NCBI GenBank assembly: GCA_012295275.1
Contig: CM022678.1
Location: 1,178,155-1,242,154, forward strand
Direction of reading: 5' to 3'
DNA: 64,000 bases
DNA from: Chrysomallon squamiferum
Lineage: Eukaryota > Mollusca > Gastropoda > Neomphalida > Peltospiridae
Within the stretch, counting starts at the first letter, position 1. Every line of letters starts with the position of its first letter. The position numbers and the translations under genes are program-made. A model generated the notes under the pieces. That model had not been told where the DNA came from. It did no database searches and saw only the letters and a list, made by a program, of their open reading frames with translations. Positions 1 through 10,159 of this stretch are shown one piece after another.

Positions 1-138
1 TATATATGTATTACACAGAACAAAACCATACTAAAGTTGCATGTGTATTTTATACAACGAAACCACACTAAAGTTATATATGTAAACATTATACACATAG
101 AAGAATATATAACAGTGTTACACCTGTACAAGTATTTG

Positions 139-229
139 AATTTACCTGTATTATGGTCAGTGCTTGTAGGTAAATCTCTGGCCTGGCCTATGAATTTACC
201 TGTATTATGGTGATGCTTGCAGGTAAATT
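139..229. repeat. Duplicated hairpin in the intron before the EXOSC6-like exon
   Basis: Two copies of the unit AATTTACCTG, loop, (C)AGGTAAAT lie at 139-175 and 193-229. The second has a perfect 10-bp stem (AATTTACCTG / CAGGTAAATT) with a 17-nt loop. The same duplication carries the flanking word TTACACCTGTACA (119-131 and 238-250). It sits about 40 bp upstream of the acceptor at 269-270 and contains the donor-like word CAGGTAAAT. The rest of 1-270 is AT-rich intron with no other signal. Confidence 0.6.
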
Positions 230-270
230 TGTGATGTTACACCTGTACAGGTATTGTTTTGTTCACACAG

Positions 271-445
271 GTACGGGCCACGTGAAGTGTTGAGGAAGGA
301 AGACTTCAGCATGAAGGGACAGCTGACCTGCGAGTTCAAGTTTGCAACGTTTTCCTGCAGACAACGTCGACAACACCAGCAAGACAGCGAGGAGAAAGAC
401 TACTCACTTCAAATCCTGGAAGCTCTTGAACCAGCTGTCTGTCTG
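271..445 (+). CDS. EXOSC6: Exosome core subunit EXOSC6/MTR3-like exon (partial)
   Basis: This is one coding exon between an acceptor (TTCACACAG) and a donor (CTG|GTGAGT). The first base completes a split codon, then 58 codons stay open and end in phase 0. The peptide starts YGPREVLRKEDFS, continues with LTCEFKFATFSCR and ends LQILEALEPAVCL. From knowledge of the family this fits the C-terminal half of the RNase PH-like subunit EXOSC6/MTR3, where a CDF/CEF-x-x-APF-basic stretch is followed by EALEPAV before a conserved R-Y/F-P-R segment. That protein is a catalytically inactive ring subunit of the RNA exosome, acting in nucleus and cytoplasm. Earlier exons would lie left of the window. The expected next exon was not found in the following 0.9 kb, so this may be an orphaned exon, a pseudogene, or a gene with a longer intron that spans its neighbour. 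Confidence 0.65.
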
Positions 446-695
446 GTGAGTATGTATGTGTGTCTCTCTGTCTGTCTGGTGAGTTTGTATGTGTGTCTCT
501 CTGTCTGTCTGGTGAGTTTGTATGTGTGTCTGTCTGTCTGGTGAGTTTGTGAGTCTCTGGTGAGTGTGTATGTCTCTGTCTGGTGAGTGTGTGTGTGTGT
601 CTGGTGAGTCTGTATGTCTGTCTGTCTGGTGAGTGTATGTATGTCTGTCTGTCTGGTGAGTTTTTATGTCTCTGTCTAGTGAGTTTGTGAGTGTC
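446..695 (+). repeat. Minisatellite built on a 5' splice site (10 copies of GTGAGT)
   Basis: Immediately after the exon ending at 445, the exon end plus donor is tandemly repeated. GTGAGT occurs ten times, nine preceded by CTG and the last by CTA. The first units are 33 bp (donors at 446, 479, 512), the next 29 bp (541), then shorter degenerate units with TGTCTGTCTG and TATGTGTG filler. The 33-bp units keep the coding frame open, adding 11 residues each if a later donor is used. Confidence 0.9.
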
Positions 696-1282
696 TATTT
701 ATTATAATTTATAAACCAATATAAAATTTAACCTTAATCATAAAAACACTAATAGTACAATAATCTAAAAATTAATAATGGCAGAATTTGACAGTAAACA
801 AAATAAATTCACCATTTTGTTGAACACTTTATTAATTTTCTTTTTTGGCTGAGAAAAACTGGTGCATTTTTCATTATTTTTCTTTAAAAAAAAATAAAAA
901 TAAAAAATTAGAAAAAAATAGAGGAAAACCAGCCTAAATGATTTTCCTATGCTTTAAAGTAGTTGTATTACAGGTTTCTTGTTAAAATATAGGTATGTTA
1001 GTATTATAGAAGTATTCAGAATATATTTTCTATAATTTAAGGTTATTAGTATATTTTTCCATAAAATGTAGTTACGTTAATACTAACAATACACTGAAAC
1101 AATAGTGTACATATCTCTCAATCTCTCATTTTATTTATTTAAAAAAAAAAATTATTTATTTATTTATTTGTTAAATTCATTTCATTCTCTGATATGAAGA
1201 TTTTAACACCCGTTCTTTTATGTATTAGTTCTAACTAATAAATAAATAAATCAATTTTCTAAAAATTGATTCTTTATTTACA
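696..1282. other. AT-rich spacer, no gene seen
   Basis: Homopolymer-rich AT sequence with ATTT runs (about 1130-1170). No exon with matching splice sites and frame was found on either strand. The last bases before 1283 form a plausible acceptor (TTATTTACAG). The next 60 bases carry CCAAT and GGGCGTGG words that could belong to the promoter or 5' UTR of the gene starting at 1360. Confidence 0.4.
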
Positions 1283-1359
1283 GATTGTCCAATGAGATGA
1301 CTGGTGGGCGTGGTAACAGTAACAAGTAAAACAAAAACCTGTCAATCAAAATCTTTGAC

Positions 1360-2042
1360 ATGGGAGGTAAAAGGAAAAGCTCTTCTGTTGACCCAGATCA
1401 GTCCACTGCAGAGCTTGAAGTAGTGAGTAGTGAAGTAGTGTGTAATTAAGCAGCATGAAGGCAGTATTCACTGAAGTAGTATGAAAACAAAATATAGTGA
1501 AGCAGTATGAAAGTAGAGTAGTGAAATGGAAGTAGTGTATAGTGAAGTAGTATGTAGTTGAGATGTATGAAGTTTAAATTGCTGTAGTATGCAAATAGTG
1601 CATAGTGAAAGTAGTATGCAAGTAGTGTATAGTGAAGTAGTATGCAAGTAGTGTATAGTAGTATGAAATTCTCTCTGTATGTCTGTCTCTCATTCATGTC
1701 TCCCTTTGTATTATTAAAATAAAATTAATTACTCAGTATTAAACAACAAGAATTCACTGTTTCTTAATTAATATACAAGCTGGAATAAATAAATAAATAC
1801 TATTAATTATTTCAGCAGCTCAACAGCTTCCTATTATCTCAGAAGATGTCGGTGATGTCATCCTGGACATTTCCGAAGATCTTTCCGTTACTAAAACTGA
1901 CACAGCAACAAGGTTAAATCTGAAAACTAGGAGACAAAGCCTAGCTTTCATATCCATGAATGTAGTGAAAACTAAAAATGATAAATTAAGTCTGGAACAC
2001 AAAGAACAAATAAACCATGCTTTGGATAGGATAAAAAACTAA
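1360..2042 (+). CDS. Small two-exon hypothetical protein
   Basis: Exon 1 (1360-1422) starts ATGGGAGGT and encodes 21 residues beginning MGGKRKSSS, ending at a donor GTGAGT in phase 0. Exon 2 is open from about 1816 to the TAA at 2040-2042. To keep frame with exon 1 the acceptor is best placed at the CAG ending at 1826, giving LPIISEDVGDVILD and ending HALDRIKN. The predicted product has 92 residues, with a basic N-terminus, an acidic middle, a basophilic-kinase-like RRQSLAF site and a helical lysine/glutamate-rich C-terminus. I do not recognise the family. No signal peptide or membrane segment is seen. Codon content and clean splice signals favour a real gene, but the exon 2 start is uncertain because AG also occurs at 1815 and 1818. 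AATAAA words at 2422 and 2452 could serve as poly(A) signals. Confidence 0.5.
1423..1670 (+). repeat. Degenerate minisatellite starting at a splice donor
   Basis: The intron of the small gene opens with GTGAGTAGTGAAGTAG and continues as degenerate copies of a unit like GTAGTGTATAGTGAAGTAGT for about 250 bp. The last bases of the exon (GAAGTA) are part of the repeated word GAAGTAGT, so the array appears seeded at the exon-intron border. Confidence 0.75.
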
Positions 2043-2654
2043 CTGATATGTGAGACCACTGTTCCACTATTACTACTACTACCATAGTAATATTATTATC
2101 AATATGACTTCTATTACTGAGAGTAGTACAATTACTTTTATTACTGTTATTACTACATTTACTACCACTGTTATACTATAATATCTACTATTATTATTAT
2201 TGTTACTAGAACATCCATATCTATACTATTACTACTTCTCTTACTATAATAGTTCAGCCCTTTCTAATATAAAAAAGGATACAGTTACAAATTTAGTTTT
2301 ATTACAAATAATTATGGATAAAATGCAATGAATATTACCATTAAATTCGAACTTTTCACGACACGTTTAACAATATTCTCGTGTGTATGTATATATAACA
2401 TGACGTATTTCATTATCATTTAATAAAAACGTTTTATATAACTAATGAATCAATAAAGAATTTTTATTTTACTTGCTTAATTAACTGCATCTTTTTTTAA
2501 ATCAGTTTTTAAATTGATATCATAACAATGTACTCTCAAAAATATAAAGAACTATTTTAACAAAAAACAGCAAAATCAGTTTATATTGCTGTATTCGTTT
2601 TACAACACAGGATAAACATTTGATCAATAATTAAATAATTACATCATCATCAAA
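2043..2654. other. 3' UTR / intergenic AT-rich stretch
   Basis: ACT/ATT trinucleotide-rich sequence follows the stop at 2040-2042, with possible poly(A) signals AATAAA at 2422-2427 and 2452-2457. No exon was recognised. Confidence 0.4.
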
Positions 2655-2664
2655 CAACAACAAC

Positions 2665-2707
<43 letters not shown>

Positions 2708-2915
2708 TAATTGATAAATTATAACAAATGTTGAAAAAAAGAAGAAAGAATGCAAAAATAAAAGATAAAAGAACAGAATTAAATAAAGTTTGAATATAAA
2801 TCTGTAAGTCTGTGAGTGTGTCTGTATGTGACACCACTGTGCTTGGTTACTGAAGTTTTAGGTTAGAAATTTTGTATAAAAATTACTTACACAAAACTTT
2901 ATCCAACCTTCCTTG
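2655..2915 (+). repeat. Direct repeat, left copy, flanking the truncated transposon
   Basis: About 260 bp beginning with an (AAT)n tract, followed by TTAATTGATAAAT, AATATAAATCTGTAA, GTGACACCACTGTGCT and GGTTACTGAAGTTTTAG. A close second copy in the same order lies at 4165-4440. The pair brackets the transposon copy at 2962-4125. Confidence 0.85.
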
Positions 2916-2961
2916 ATGTTCAAACATAATATTTCTCCTCTTCTTAGTGCCTGATACTATA

Positions 2962-4125
2962 GGGTCATTCTGTGTCAAATCACCCAATGGGTTAAACCCA
3001 ACCATCCCAGATTTTTATAAAACTTGGTATACTTGTTGACTGGGACCCCACAGCACAAAATCTGAAATGTTAGCCCAATCGGACCAGTGGTGTGGGAGAT
3101 ATGGCCCACCGAATATTGAGATTTTTGCCAAAAATGGGTGTGAACCCTCATATCTCAGGAACTACTGGGCCAATATTCATAAAATGACAAGGATTCCAAA
3201 TCTGCCATTTTTGTTCAGTTTGGAAAATATTGGGGTACATTTACCTTTTGACCTTTGCTATGACCTTGAAATTGACCGTGTGGATCACGTGACCTTCAGA
3301 TGACCTTAATTGAAATTTAATCTCCCACATGTTAACTAAAGCATATAAAAGTTTCCTGGGTGTAATATTTTTTGTTTAGCCACAATATAGATTTAAAAAA
3401 TGCACATACATGAAAATAACACCTTTTCAGCCATTAACATCTGATTAACTAAAACCTGAATGATCAATTCTAGATGCTAGGAATCACCATCTTTCTTGAT
3501 CATCAAGTAAGACATTGTAGGCCTACATGTATGCATAAAGTTCACATAAATTTGAGAGAACTGGGTGTTTCTGATACTTAACCTTCTCACCATCTGTTTC
3601 AAATGCTCACTGTATCCTTCATTCCCAGACATATTCTAGTGTTCTCGTCACTTTCATAAAATTTGACTATTTCCTCCTTCAATTCATTTGACAGAACTTT
3701 CCCTTGTTTCTTATCAATTGCTTATTAATTTTCTTGTTTTTAAATCCCTGTTAATTATTATTGTCTAAACCAAACTAAGCCATTGCTTAATTAAATGGAC
3801 CAGAAATATTGAAATCTTTTTTTTTAGATCTTTAAGCTTTAGCAGGATTTATTCTTTCATTATATTTCATTTTCTTATTACTGTTTGTTTTTAAGACATA
3901 TTCAGTTTTTATAAGTGATTTTTTTTTTTCTTCCAGGATTATTCCTACTTTTGTTAATGTACAGTATTTTATTATTGTTTGTTATTACTGTTTATTTATT
4001 TTTTATTCAAATTGCAACATAATTTTTTAAGGTTTTATAAGAGAATTACTCTGTTGATCTTTGTTAATTGATAGATAATTGTTATTTATTGTTAGAAAAT
4101 TGTAGAAATATCTGAGAGAGGGAAG
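2962..4125 (+). mobile_element. Non-autonomous TIR DNA transposon, copy 1 (one end missing)
   Basis: The left end GGGTCATTCTGTGTCAAAT and the following 1.16 kb match, in reverse orientation, the intact element at 24319-25653. By eye most stretches agree at well over 90 percent. Homology stops at 4125 (GAGAGAGGGAAGT), so the final roughly 170 bp, including the second terminal inverted repeat, is absent. There is no transposase-like ORF; the open frame at 3067-3303 begins in the terminal repeat and is not protein-like. This is a MITE-like or internally deleted element. The superfamily is unassigned, as no clean target-site duplication is visible. Confidence 0.85.
3249..3306 (-). promoter_or_regulatory. 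Nuclear-receptor half-site cluster inside transposon copy 1
   Basis: TGACCT (AGGTCA on the minus strand) occurs at 3249, 3261, 3290 and 3301, with TGACCG at 3273. The last two are spaced as a DR5. The same cluster is present in copy 2 (25280-25345). Function is inferred only from motif identity. Confidence 0.4.
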
Positions 4126-4164
4126 TTGGAGAGTTAAATCTATAGGATAGGTGTATAATTTTAG

Positions 4165-4165
4165 C

Positions 4166-4222
<57 letters not shown>

Positions 4223-4440
4223 TAATAAAAATAATAATAAATTAATTGATAAATAAATTGTAATAAAAATTGACAAAATAAGAAGAAAATAAAGAAATAA
4301 TGTAAAAAAAAATCTGTATATAAAAGAACACAAATAAAGTGTGAATATAAATCTGTAAATCTGTGAGTGTGTCTGTTTGTGACACCACTGTGCTAGGTTA
4401 CTGAAGTTTTAGACTAGAAACTTTGTCCAACCATCCTTGT
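4165..4440 (+). repeat. Direct repeat, right copy, flanking the truncated transposon
   Basis: Matches 2655-2915 in order: (AAT)n tract, TTAATTGATAAAT, GAATATAAATCTGTAA, GTGACACCACTGTGCT, TTACTGAAGTTTTAG, TCCAACC. The (AAT)n is longer here (about 70 bp). It begins 40 bp after the truncated transposon end. Confidence 0.85.
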
Positions 4441-4639
4441 TGATTTCAGTAGGCTAGTTTTGAATTTGAATTTTACTAAATGAGATGAAAATAAAAAGTT
4501 AGAAGAAAATACTATCCTCAGAAAATATTAATGAAAATTATTGAAGTAAAGGTTCATTTTAATTTCGTGTTTCACTGAATATTAATAAAGATTTGGTTGT
4601 TAGTTTAAAGAAGTTTTTAAATCTGCTTGTCTCCTGTTC

Positions 4640-5170
4640 TTATAAAGTACTGGGCTGTAATATGACATTTATGTTATAATTCTGTTGTGATATAATATTT
4701 GTTATAATTCAGTTATAATTATGTTGTAATATATATTTATGTTATAATTCAGTTATAATATAATATGTTATAATTTAGCTGTAATGTAATATTTATGTTA
4801 TAATTTAGTTGTAATGTAACATTTATGTTATAACTCAATTGTAATGTAATATTTATCTTATAATTCAGTTGTAATGTAATATTTATGGTATAATTCAGAT
4901 GTAATATAAATTTTTTGTCATATTTCAGCTGCAGTGTAATATCTTTGTCATATTTTGGAATAATGTAATATTTTTGTCATTTCAGCTATAATGTAATATT
5001 TTTGCTATAATTCCACTGTAATATAATATGTTTATTATAATTCAGCTGATATTTATTTAATCTATAGCAGAGTTGTAATATTTTTGCTATAATTCCACTG
5101 TAATATAATATGTTTATTATAATTCAGCTGTAATTTATTTAATCTATAGCAGAGTTGTGATATTTTTCAG
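4640..5170 (+). repeat. Tandem minisatellite leading into a splice acceptor
   Basis: About a dozen degenerate copies of a roughly 30-bp unit (TTATAATTCAGTTGTAATG / TAATATTTATG) run from about 4650 to 5040. They are followed by two copies of a longer unit of about 78 bp containing AATCTATAGCAGAGTTGT. The acceptor of the next exon (GATATTTTTCAG, ending 5170) lies at the end of the second long unit, and many units contain acceptor-like TTCAG. Confidence 0.75.
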
Positions 5171-8100
5171 TGCGAGACATTGAAGCATATTTAGAAAGAA
5201 GAAGAGATAATCCTATACAGGATAGCACTGGTATGTTAATAACTAAGTAAAAACTTCCTTCTCTCTGTCTCTCTATCTCTTCCTTAATTTAGCTATTTTA
5301 AACACTGAATTTAATAATTTGCACATGTTTATGAAATATCCTTGTCCACAAATTCAAATCACTAATATATGTTAAAAACTAAGTATAATAATAAAATATC
5401 AACCTGACTGGAGAATAATTAAAATATGGTGCTTTATAATGGGAAGCCATTTTATAAATAAATATTAAAAAATATATATAAAAAGATATTCCAAATAGAC
5501 TGAGGAAATGGCAGCTTTGTGGTGATTCTACTGACCAAGTTTCCATAAAGAAAATAAAGTCACAAAAGAAGAAACGATAAACTGTCAGCTTTCACTGATG
5601 GAAAGATGGCTTCCAGATAAACTGTGGACAGTTTTAGCAGTTAGTGTGTTGGTTAGTTTTTAGACAAACAAATATTTGCAAATTCTGAATTCTATTTTTT
5701 TTTTTTTTTTATCATTTTTTTTTTGGCAGTAACTGGAAGTAATGAATCTGGTTTTGGAACATGTAAGTTCTTTGTTATCTTTTGTTATTCAAGTAACAAC
5801 AACAGTGATAAAAAAAAGTTAACTTATAGTAATAACAAACTCATCAAATGGTTGTTTTTAAGGTAACTGTGATTCTAACATTGTTGCAATAGTGGTAATG
5901 TTTTCTGTACAACATGTATGTATTTCTGTACAATATGTATGTGTTTCTGTACAACATGTATGTGTTTCTGTACGACATGTATGTATTTCTGTACTGGTGG
6001 TAAAAGATGCTTACTGCTCAGTGTCACTTTCAGAAGTAAACCAGGATAACAAACTGTCAGCTGTTCAGTCAATTTGGTGAAGCATTTTTATGAATTATTA
6101 ATACAAAAAACAACATTAAATGTGTAATTATTTGTATGCACCAGTTCAGTGTTACATTTCTTACAAAGTACAAAGATATTATAAGAATGTTTCAGATTTT
6201 CTGGCAGTCTTGGTCCTGGAACATTTTGCTGAACTGAAAACATACAACAATACTAATCGTATAAACCTCAAACTGACTACTTTCACATGTAAAATAACTA
6301 TACTGCTGAAAGGGTTGTAGATTTTACAGTTTTAAATAGATTCGTGTTGTTTTTGCAGTTACCAGTGAAGAGGATGTTGATGAGATGCAGGTTATAACTG
6401 TTGGAGATGGCAAGTTTTGTTTTTTAATACTTACTGCAATTCTGTAGCTTAATTAGCTGACCTGCAGAAGAGAAGCAGATATTAAAATGATCTGCCAAAA
6501 GTGTTACATAAAGTGAAAAATACTTAACTCTGGCTGGTAAACAATCTCAGATTTTTAAGTGTGTACAGAGAATGGTATGTGGAATTCTCTAGCTATCAGA
6601 CTGAAAATATTTTAAAAGCTAATAACAAAGATTTCTTGTTTTAAATTACAAACAACATTTAGCAAGTCGCTCCAAGATTGTCAACTAGCAAAAATTATCA
6701 AAGTTTTAAATTATTGTGATATTTTTATTCTACAATTACAGTGATCACAGGAGAGAAACAGTATTATGTTGCCTTCGTGTCTGTCTGTAGTCCAGATTCG
6801 CGAGATTACCAGTTTGTCACAAATGTTCTTATCCCCAAGTTAGAAAGTGCAGAGGTTGGCTTGAAACTCTGTGTGCCATGGAGGGATGATTTACCAGGAG
6901 CCTCCAAATACGCAACCAACGCACATTTAATCAGTGAGAGGTAAACAAAAAATCAGACACAGTTGGTCATAATTCCATATTTACCTGTCAATGTAGGTGA
7001 TATTAGAGGCCATTTTATCACGTCTTGCAATCTTGAGTTGCCATGACCACTGTAGATTTCTACTGATTCTTGAATCAAAGAAATCAGCAGTCCATCTAAT
7101 TTCATAAATTGTTTGATCATCCAGTATTAAAGTGTTTTGCTGGAATGTCACATGGAAAGACACCACTGATCAGAATAATCTAGTGAGAACTTTAACACAT
7201 CAACATTATCCATTCTGCATTATTATCTTCTCATAGTTAAACATGCTTATTTAGTTGAAATGTGGCGACAAGAAATTCTTTATCTGGTTTTGTTTAGGTG
7301 TACCTGCTTTCAGTGAGGACTTTCATCTTACAAATTTTATTTTATAAAATTTGTTTCAGATGCAGAAGAATTATTCTGATCTTGTCACCAGAATTTCTAA
7401 AGAGTCAGATTTGTGAATTTCAGTTGAAATTTTCCCACAGCTTATCACCATGTAAGTTAAAATAGGTGAAAAAATAAAAACTTTATTGTTGTTTTAAACA
7501 GAAAATAAAACCTGAGCTCATGCTTCAGTATTTTAATGCAGACATATTTACAGAAATATATAATAAAAATATTTTGATGCTAGAAACAAATTTGACATTT
7601 TTCAAAAATTATTGTTAATATTAAATATCTGTAGTTTTTTCAGATACATTTGTAAAAGATGGAAAATAATGTTTACATTCTTACAATTCCTTTGCCCAGT
7701 TTGTCATTGTAATGTACAGTGTACACAATATATACACGGTGTATAAAATTTAAATGATCTGTTAGAATTTTGAGAAACAGAAGTTTATAACAAAATGGAG
7801 GACATCAAAATTAGTTTTCTGTTGCACGTTATATGCCACAGACTGTATTCTGTATAATTTATTTTCTGTCAAATATACATATAGCAAACATAAACATGTA
7901 TAAAAATAAATAATATTAATAATAAAAATAAACAAATTCACAAAAACTGCTGCCTCATTTTATCCTTAACGTCCGCTAAATTACTTAGACGTATTTAGCA
8001 TAATTTATTCACGTTTCTAATGGTTAATATCATTCAGATGTTTCGGCTGTGTATTTTTCTTAGGTTCACGTAAAAAGAAGATTATTCCTTTAATCACTGA

Positions 8101-9255
8101 GCCTTGTGAAGTGCCTAAACTTCTGTACCAGGTTTCCACATGTGACTACACCAAGGAGAGTACCACACCCTGGTTCTGGCCACGGCTAGAAGCGTCCATC
8201 AGAGCTCCTATAAACATCATTCCAGCAACAGACACCAGCCTGCAAAACATCACATTAAACATCAGTCCAGTCAGGTAAATAAATAATAAATAACATAAAA
8301 CTCAATATCAGCTCAAGTATATTAATAATAAATAACATAGAACTCAATATCAGCTCAAGCATATTAATAATAAATAACATAGAACTCAATATCAGCTCAA
8401 GCATATTAATAATAAATAACATAAAACTCAATATCAGCTCAAGTATATTAATAATAAATAATATAAAACTCAATATCAGCTCAAGCATATTAATAATAAA
8501 TAACATAAAACTCAATATCAGCTCAAGCATATTAATAATAAATAACATAGAACTCAATATCAGCTCAAGCATATTAATAATAAATAACAGAACTCAATAT
8601 TAGCTCAAGCATATTAATAATAAATAACATAAGGCATAATAACACCTTTGTGCCAGGTAAATAAATAATAAGCAGTATAAAACATAGTAACAGCTACATT
8701 CCAGATAAATAAATAATAACAAGTATAAAAATCTACATTCTAGGTGAGAGTTTCTTAAACTGGATTTTTCATGAGCTATTATTTCCAGTTTCAGAGAAAT
8801 ATAAATTCTACTCCAACTGGATTTTATCATTTCTTTCTGAGATATATACTGTCCAGTACTATTTTAGTGTTACCTGATTTTATTTGTTTCTGGAATCTTT
8901 AAGAACTTTAGGTTTCACGATTTTCCCCAAACATTGTATGACTTGCACAATTACACAAAAAGTTTGAGAAATTACATAATTGAAAAAAATTGCACACCGA
9001 TACCTGGATAGGTAGACATACAATAACACATAAAATGTGTGTATATCTATATATATTTCTCTATCTGTCTGTCTATGTAGGGAGATACGGAGAGACACAG
9101 AGACAGAGAGAGAGATGTTTAATTTTATATTTGTTTTGTTCTGTTACTTCTTGTTTCTTTTTAACAGCTCTAGTTACGTATCTAGGAGTGACTCCACTAA
9201 AAGCAGCAATGACAACAGCAGTACAAGTGGTGAAAACGACCAGGAGTACCAGTGA
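5171..9255 (+). CDS. MYD88: MyD88-like TIR adaptor (death domain not seen)
   Basis: Seven phase-compatible exons encode 243 residues after an incoming split codon: 5171-5230, 5730-5762, 6359-6409, 6742-6940, 7360-7451, 8064-8274 and 9168-9255. The first three form a linker resembling the MyD88 intermediate domain. The next three form a TIR domain with box 1 VAFVSVC, box 2 LCVPWRDDLPG, the motif ERCRRIILILSPEFL, then CEFQLKFSHSLSP, and box 3 PWFWPRL. All align with MyD88 in order and spacing. A Ser-rich tail of about 50 residues follows the usual MyD88 end and finishes at TGA 9253-9255. MyD88 is the cytosolic adaptor joining Toll/IL-1 receptors to IRAK/Pelle kinases through TIR and death domains. 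No death-domain exon was found in the 3 kb upstream, where a transposon and repeats lie; it may be farther away or lost. The box 1 aspartate of FDAF-type motifs is valine here. The intron after 6409 has a GC donor. Confidence 0.85.
5890..5995 (+). repeat. 24-bp tandem repeat in a MyD88-like intron
   Basis: About four copies of TTTCTGTACAACATGTATGT with small changes (AT/GT and AAC/ACG variants). Open frames seen on both strands here come only from the period being a multiple of three. Confidence 0.85.
8275..8640 (+). repeat. 42-bp tandem repeat starting at a splice donor
   Basis: About eight near-identical 42-bp units containing ACTCAATATCAGCTCAAG and AATAATAAATAACAT begin right at the donor CAG|GTAAATAAATAATAA. 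A second CAGGTAAATAAATAATAA occurs at 8655-8672 beyond the array, and a CAGATAAATAAATAATAA relative near 8702. The 42-bp period keeps a minus-strand frame open, which is not taken as coding. Confidence 0.9.
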
Positions 9256-9318
9256 TAAAAACAACCAGGAGTACCAGTGATAAAAACAACCAGGAGTACC
9301 AGTGATAAAAACAACAAC
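9234..9318 (+). repeat. 25-bp tandem repeat carrying the MyD88-like stop codon
   Basis: Three copies of CCAGGAGTACCAGTGATAAA plus ACAA. The first copy encodes the last residues (QEYQ) and the TGA; the next two repeat the same coding end and stop in the 3' UTR. Confidence 0.85.
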
Positions 9319-9758
9319 AGTGGCAAACTGAAGTAACCCATGAGGCATATTTGAAAATAGCCCAGTGATACAGACAACTCTTTTTCTTTTATTTGTAACT
9401 AGACGTGCATTTACTTGTTTTAACTCTAACCACTGTGAGTTAACTTTGTAATAACTGCAGATTTGTAAATCAAATCTAGTTATTTTTTCTTATTTTTTCT
9501 TATTTTTCCTTTTCTTTTTCTTTTATTAATTTTTCTATTTTTTTAAGTTTTTGTTCTTTGTAATCTTTTTCAGCAGAACTTGGTTGTACCAAATTAGCGA
9601 TCAGTTGTTGAAATCTAATGAAGACACATCATTGTTTGTTTTCTTTATTTAAACTCTCCACTCTTATTTAATTTAAATTTTTAAACTTATTTGTGAGTTA
9701 ACATGCATGAGGCCACATGATTTGTGAGATCAAACCCCCCCCAAAAAAGATTAATTTT

Positions 9759-9764
9759 AATAAA
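9759..9764 (+). terminator. Likely poly(A) signal of the MyD88-like gene
   Basis: AATAAA about 500 bp after the stop at 9253-9255, in a T-rich 3' UTR. No competing exon lies between. Confidence 0.5.
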
Positions 9765-9779
9765 AGTCCTTAAATTTAT

Positions 9780-10159
9780 CACTCTTCTGAAAAGCAAAAT
9801 ATTGTGTACACAACCATTTTTGATACTTCATTAAAGAAGGAGACTTGATTTAAATGATAACAAACTATTCATAATAATAATAATGTTGAGCTGATTATGG
9901 ATAAATAAAAATTAATAACTTTTATATCCTCTGACTGGCACAGGTATACGAAATTATAAACTTTTTTTTATTGCGTTTCAAACGTTTATTATGTGCATTT
10001 CTTCATAGTATTTAACTCAGGAAAATACCGTAGAATAAAGAAGAATAAAGTTTCGTTACTTATTAATTTTAATTTCTTTATGTGATTATTATAATAAGTT
10101 CAATATAAAAATGAATGTATCATTAAAAATATAATTACCTCCCCTTGATTTCCGAAGTC
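9780..10159. other. AT-rich spacer between convergent genes
   Basis: The MyD88-like gene (+) and the secreted-protein gene (-) converge here. TTTATT at 9985-9990 reads AATAAA on the minus strand and would suit the minus-strand gene. Nothing else was recognised. Confidence 0.4.

Noticed and set aside
1816..1934. Reading exon 2 of the small gene in the frame given by the acceptor at 1815
   Set aside because: That frame stops after about 33 codons; the acceptor at 1826 keeps phase with exon 1 and leaves the longer frame open.
3067..3303. 78-codon frame in transposon copy 1
   Set aside because: It begins within the terminal inverted repeat and is not shared as an intact frame with copy 2; no transposase features.
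8255..8572. Minus-strand 105-codon frame made of 14-residue repeats
   Set aside because: Produced by the 42-bp minisatellite in a MyD88-like intron; no start context, splice sites or homology.
8275..8640. Regular repeat array considered as CRISPR
   Set aside because: Units are contiguous with no unique spacers, and the setting is a eukaryotic intron.
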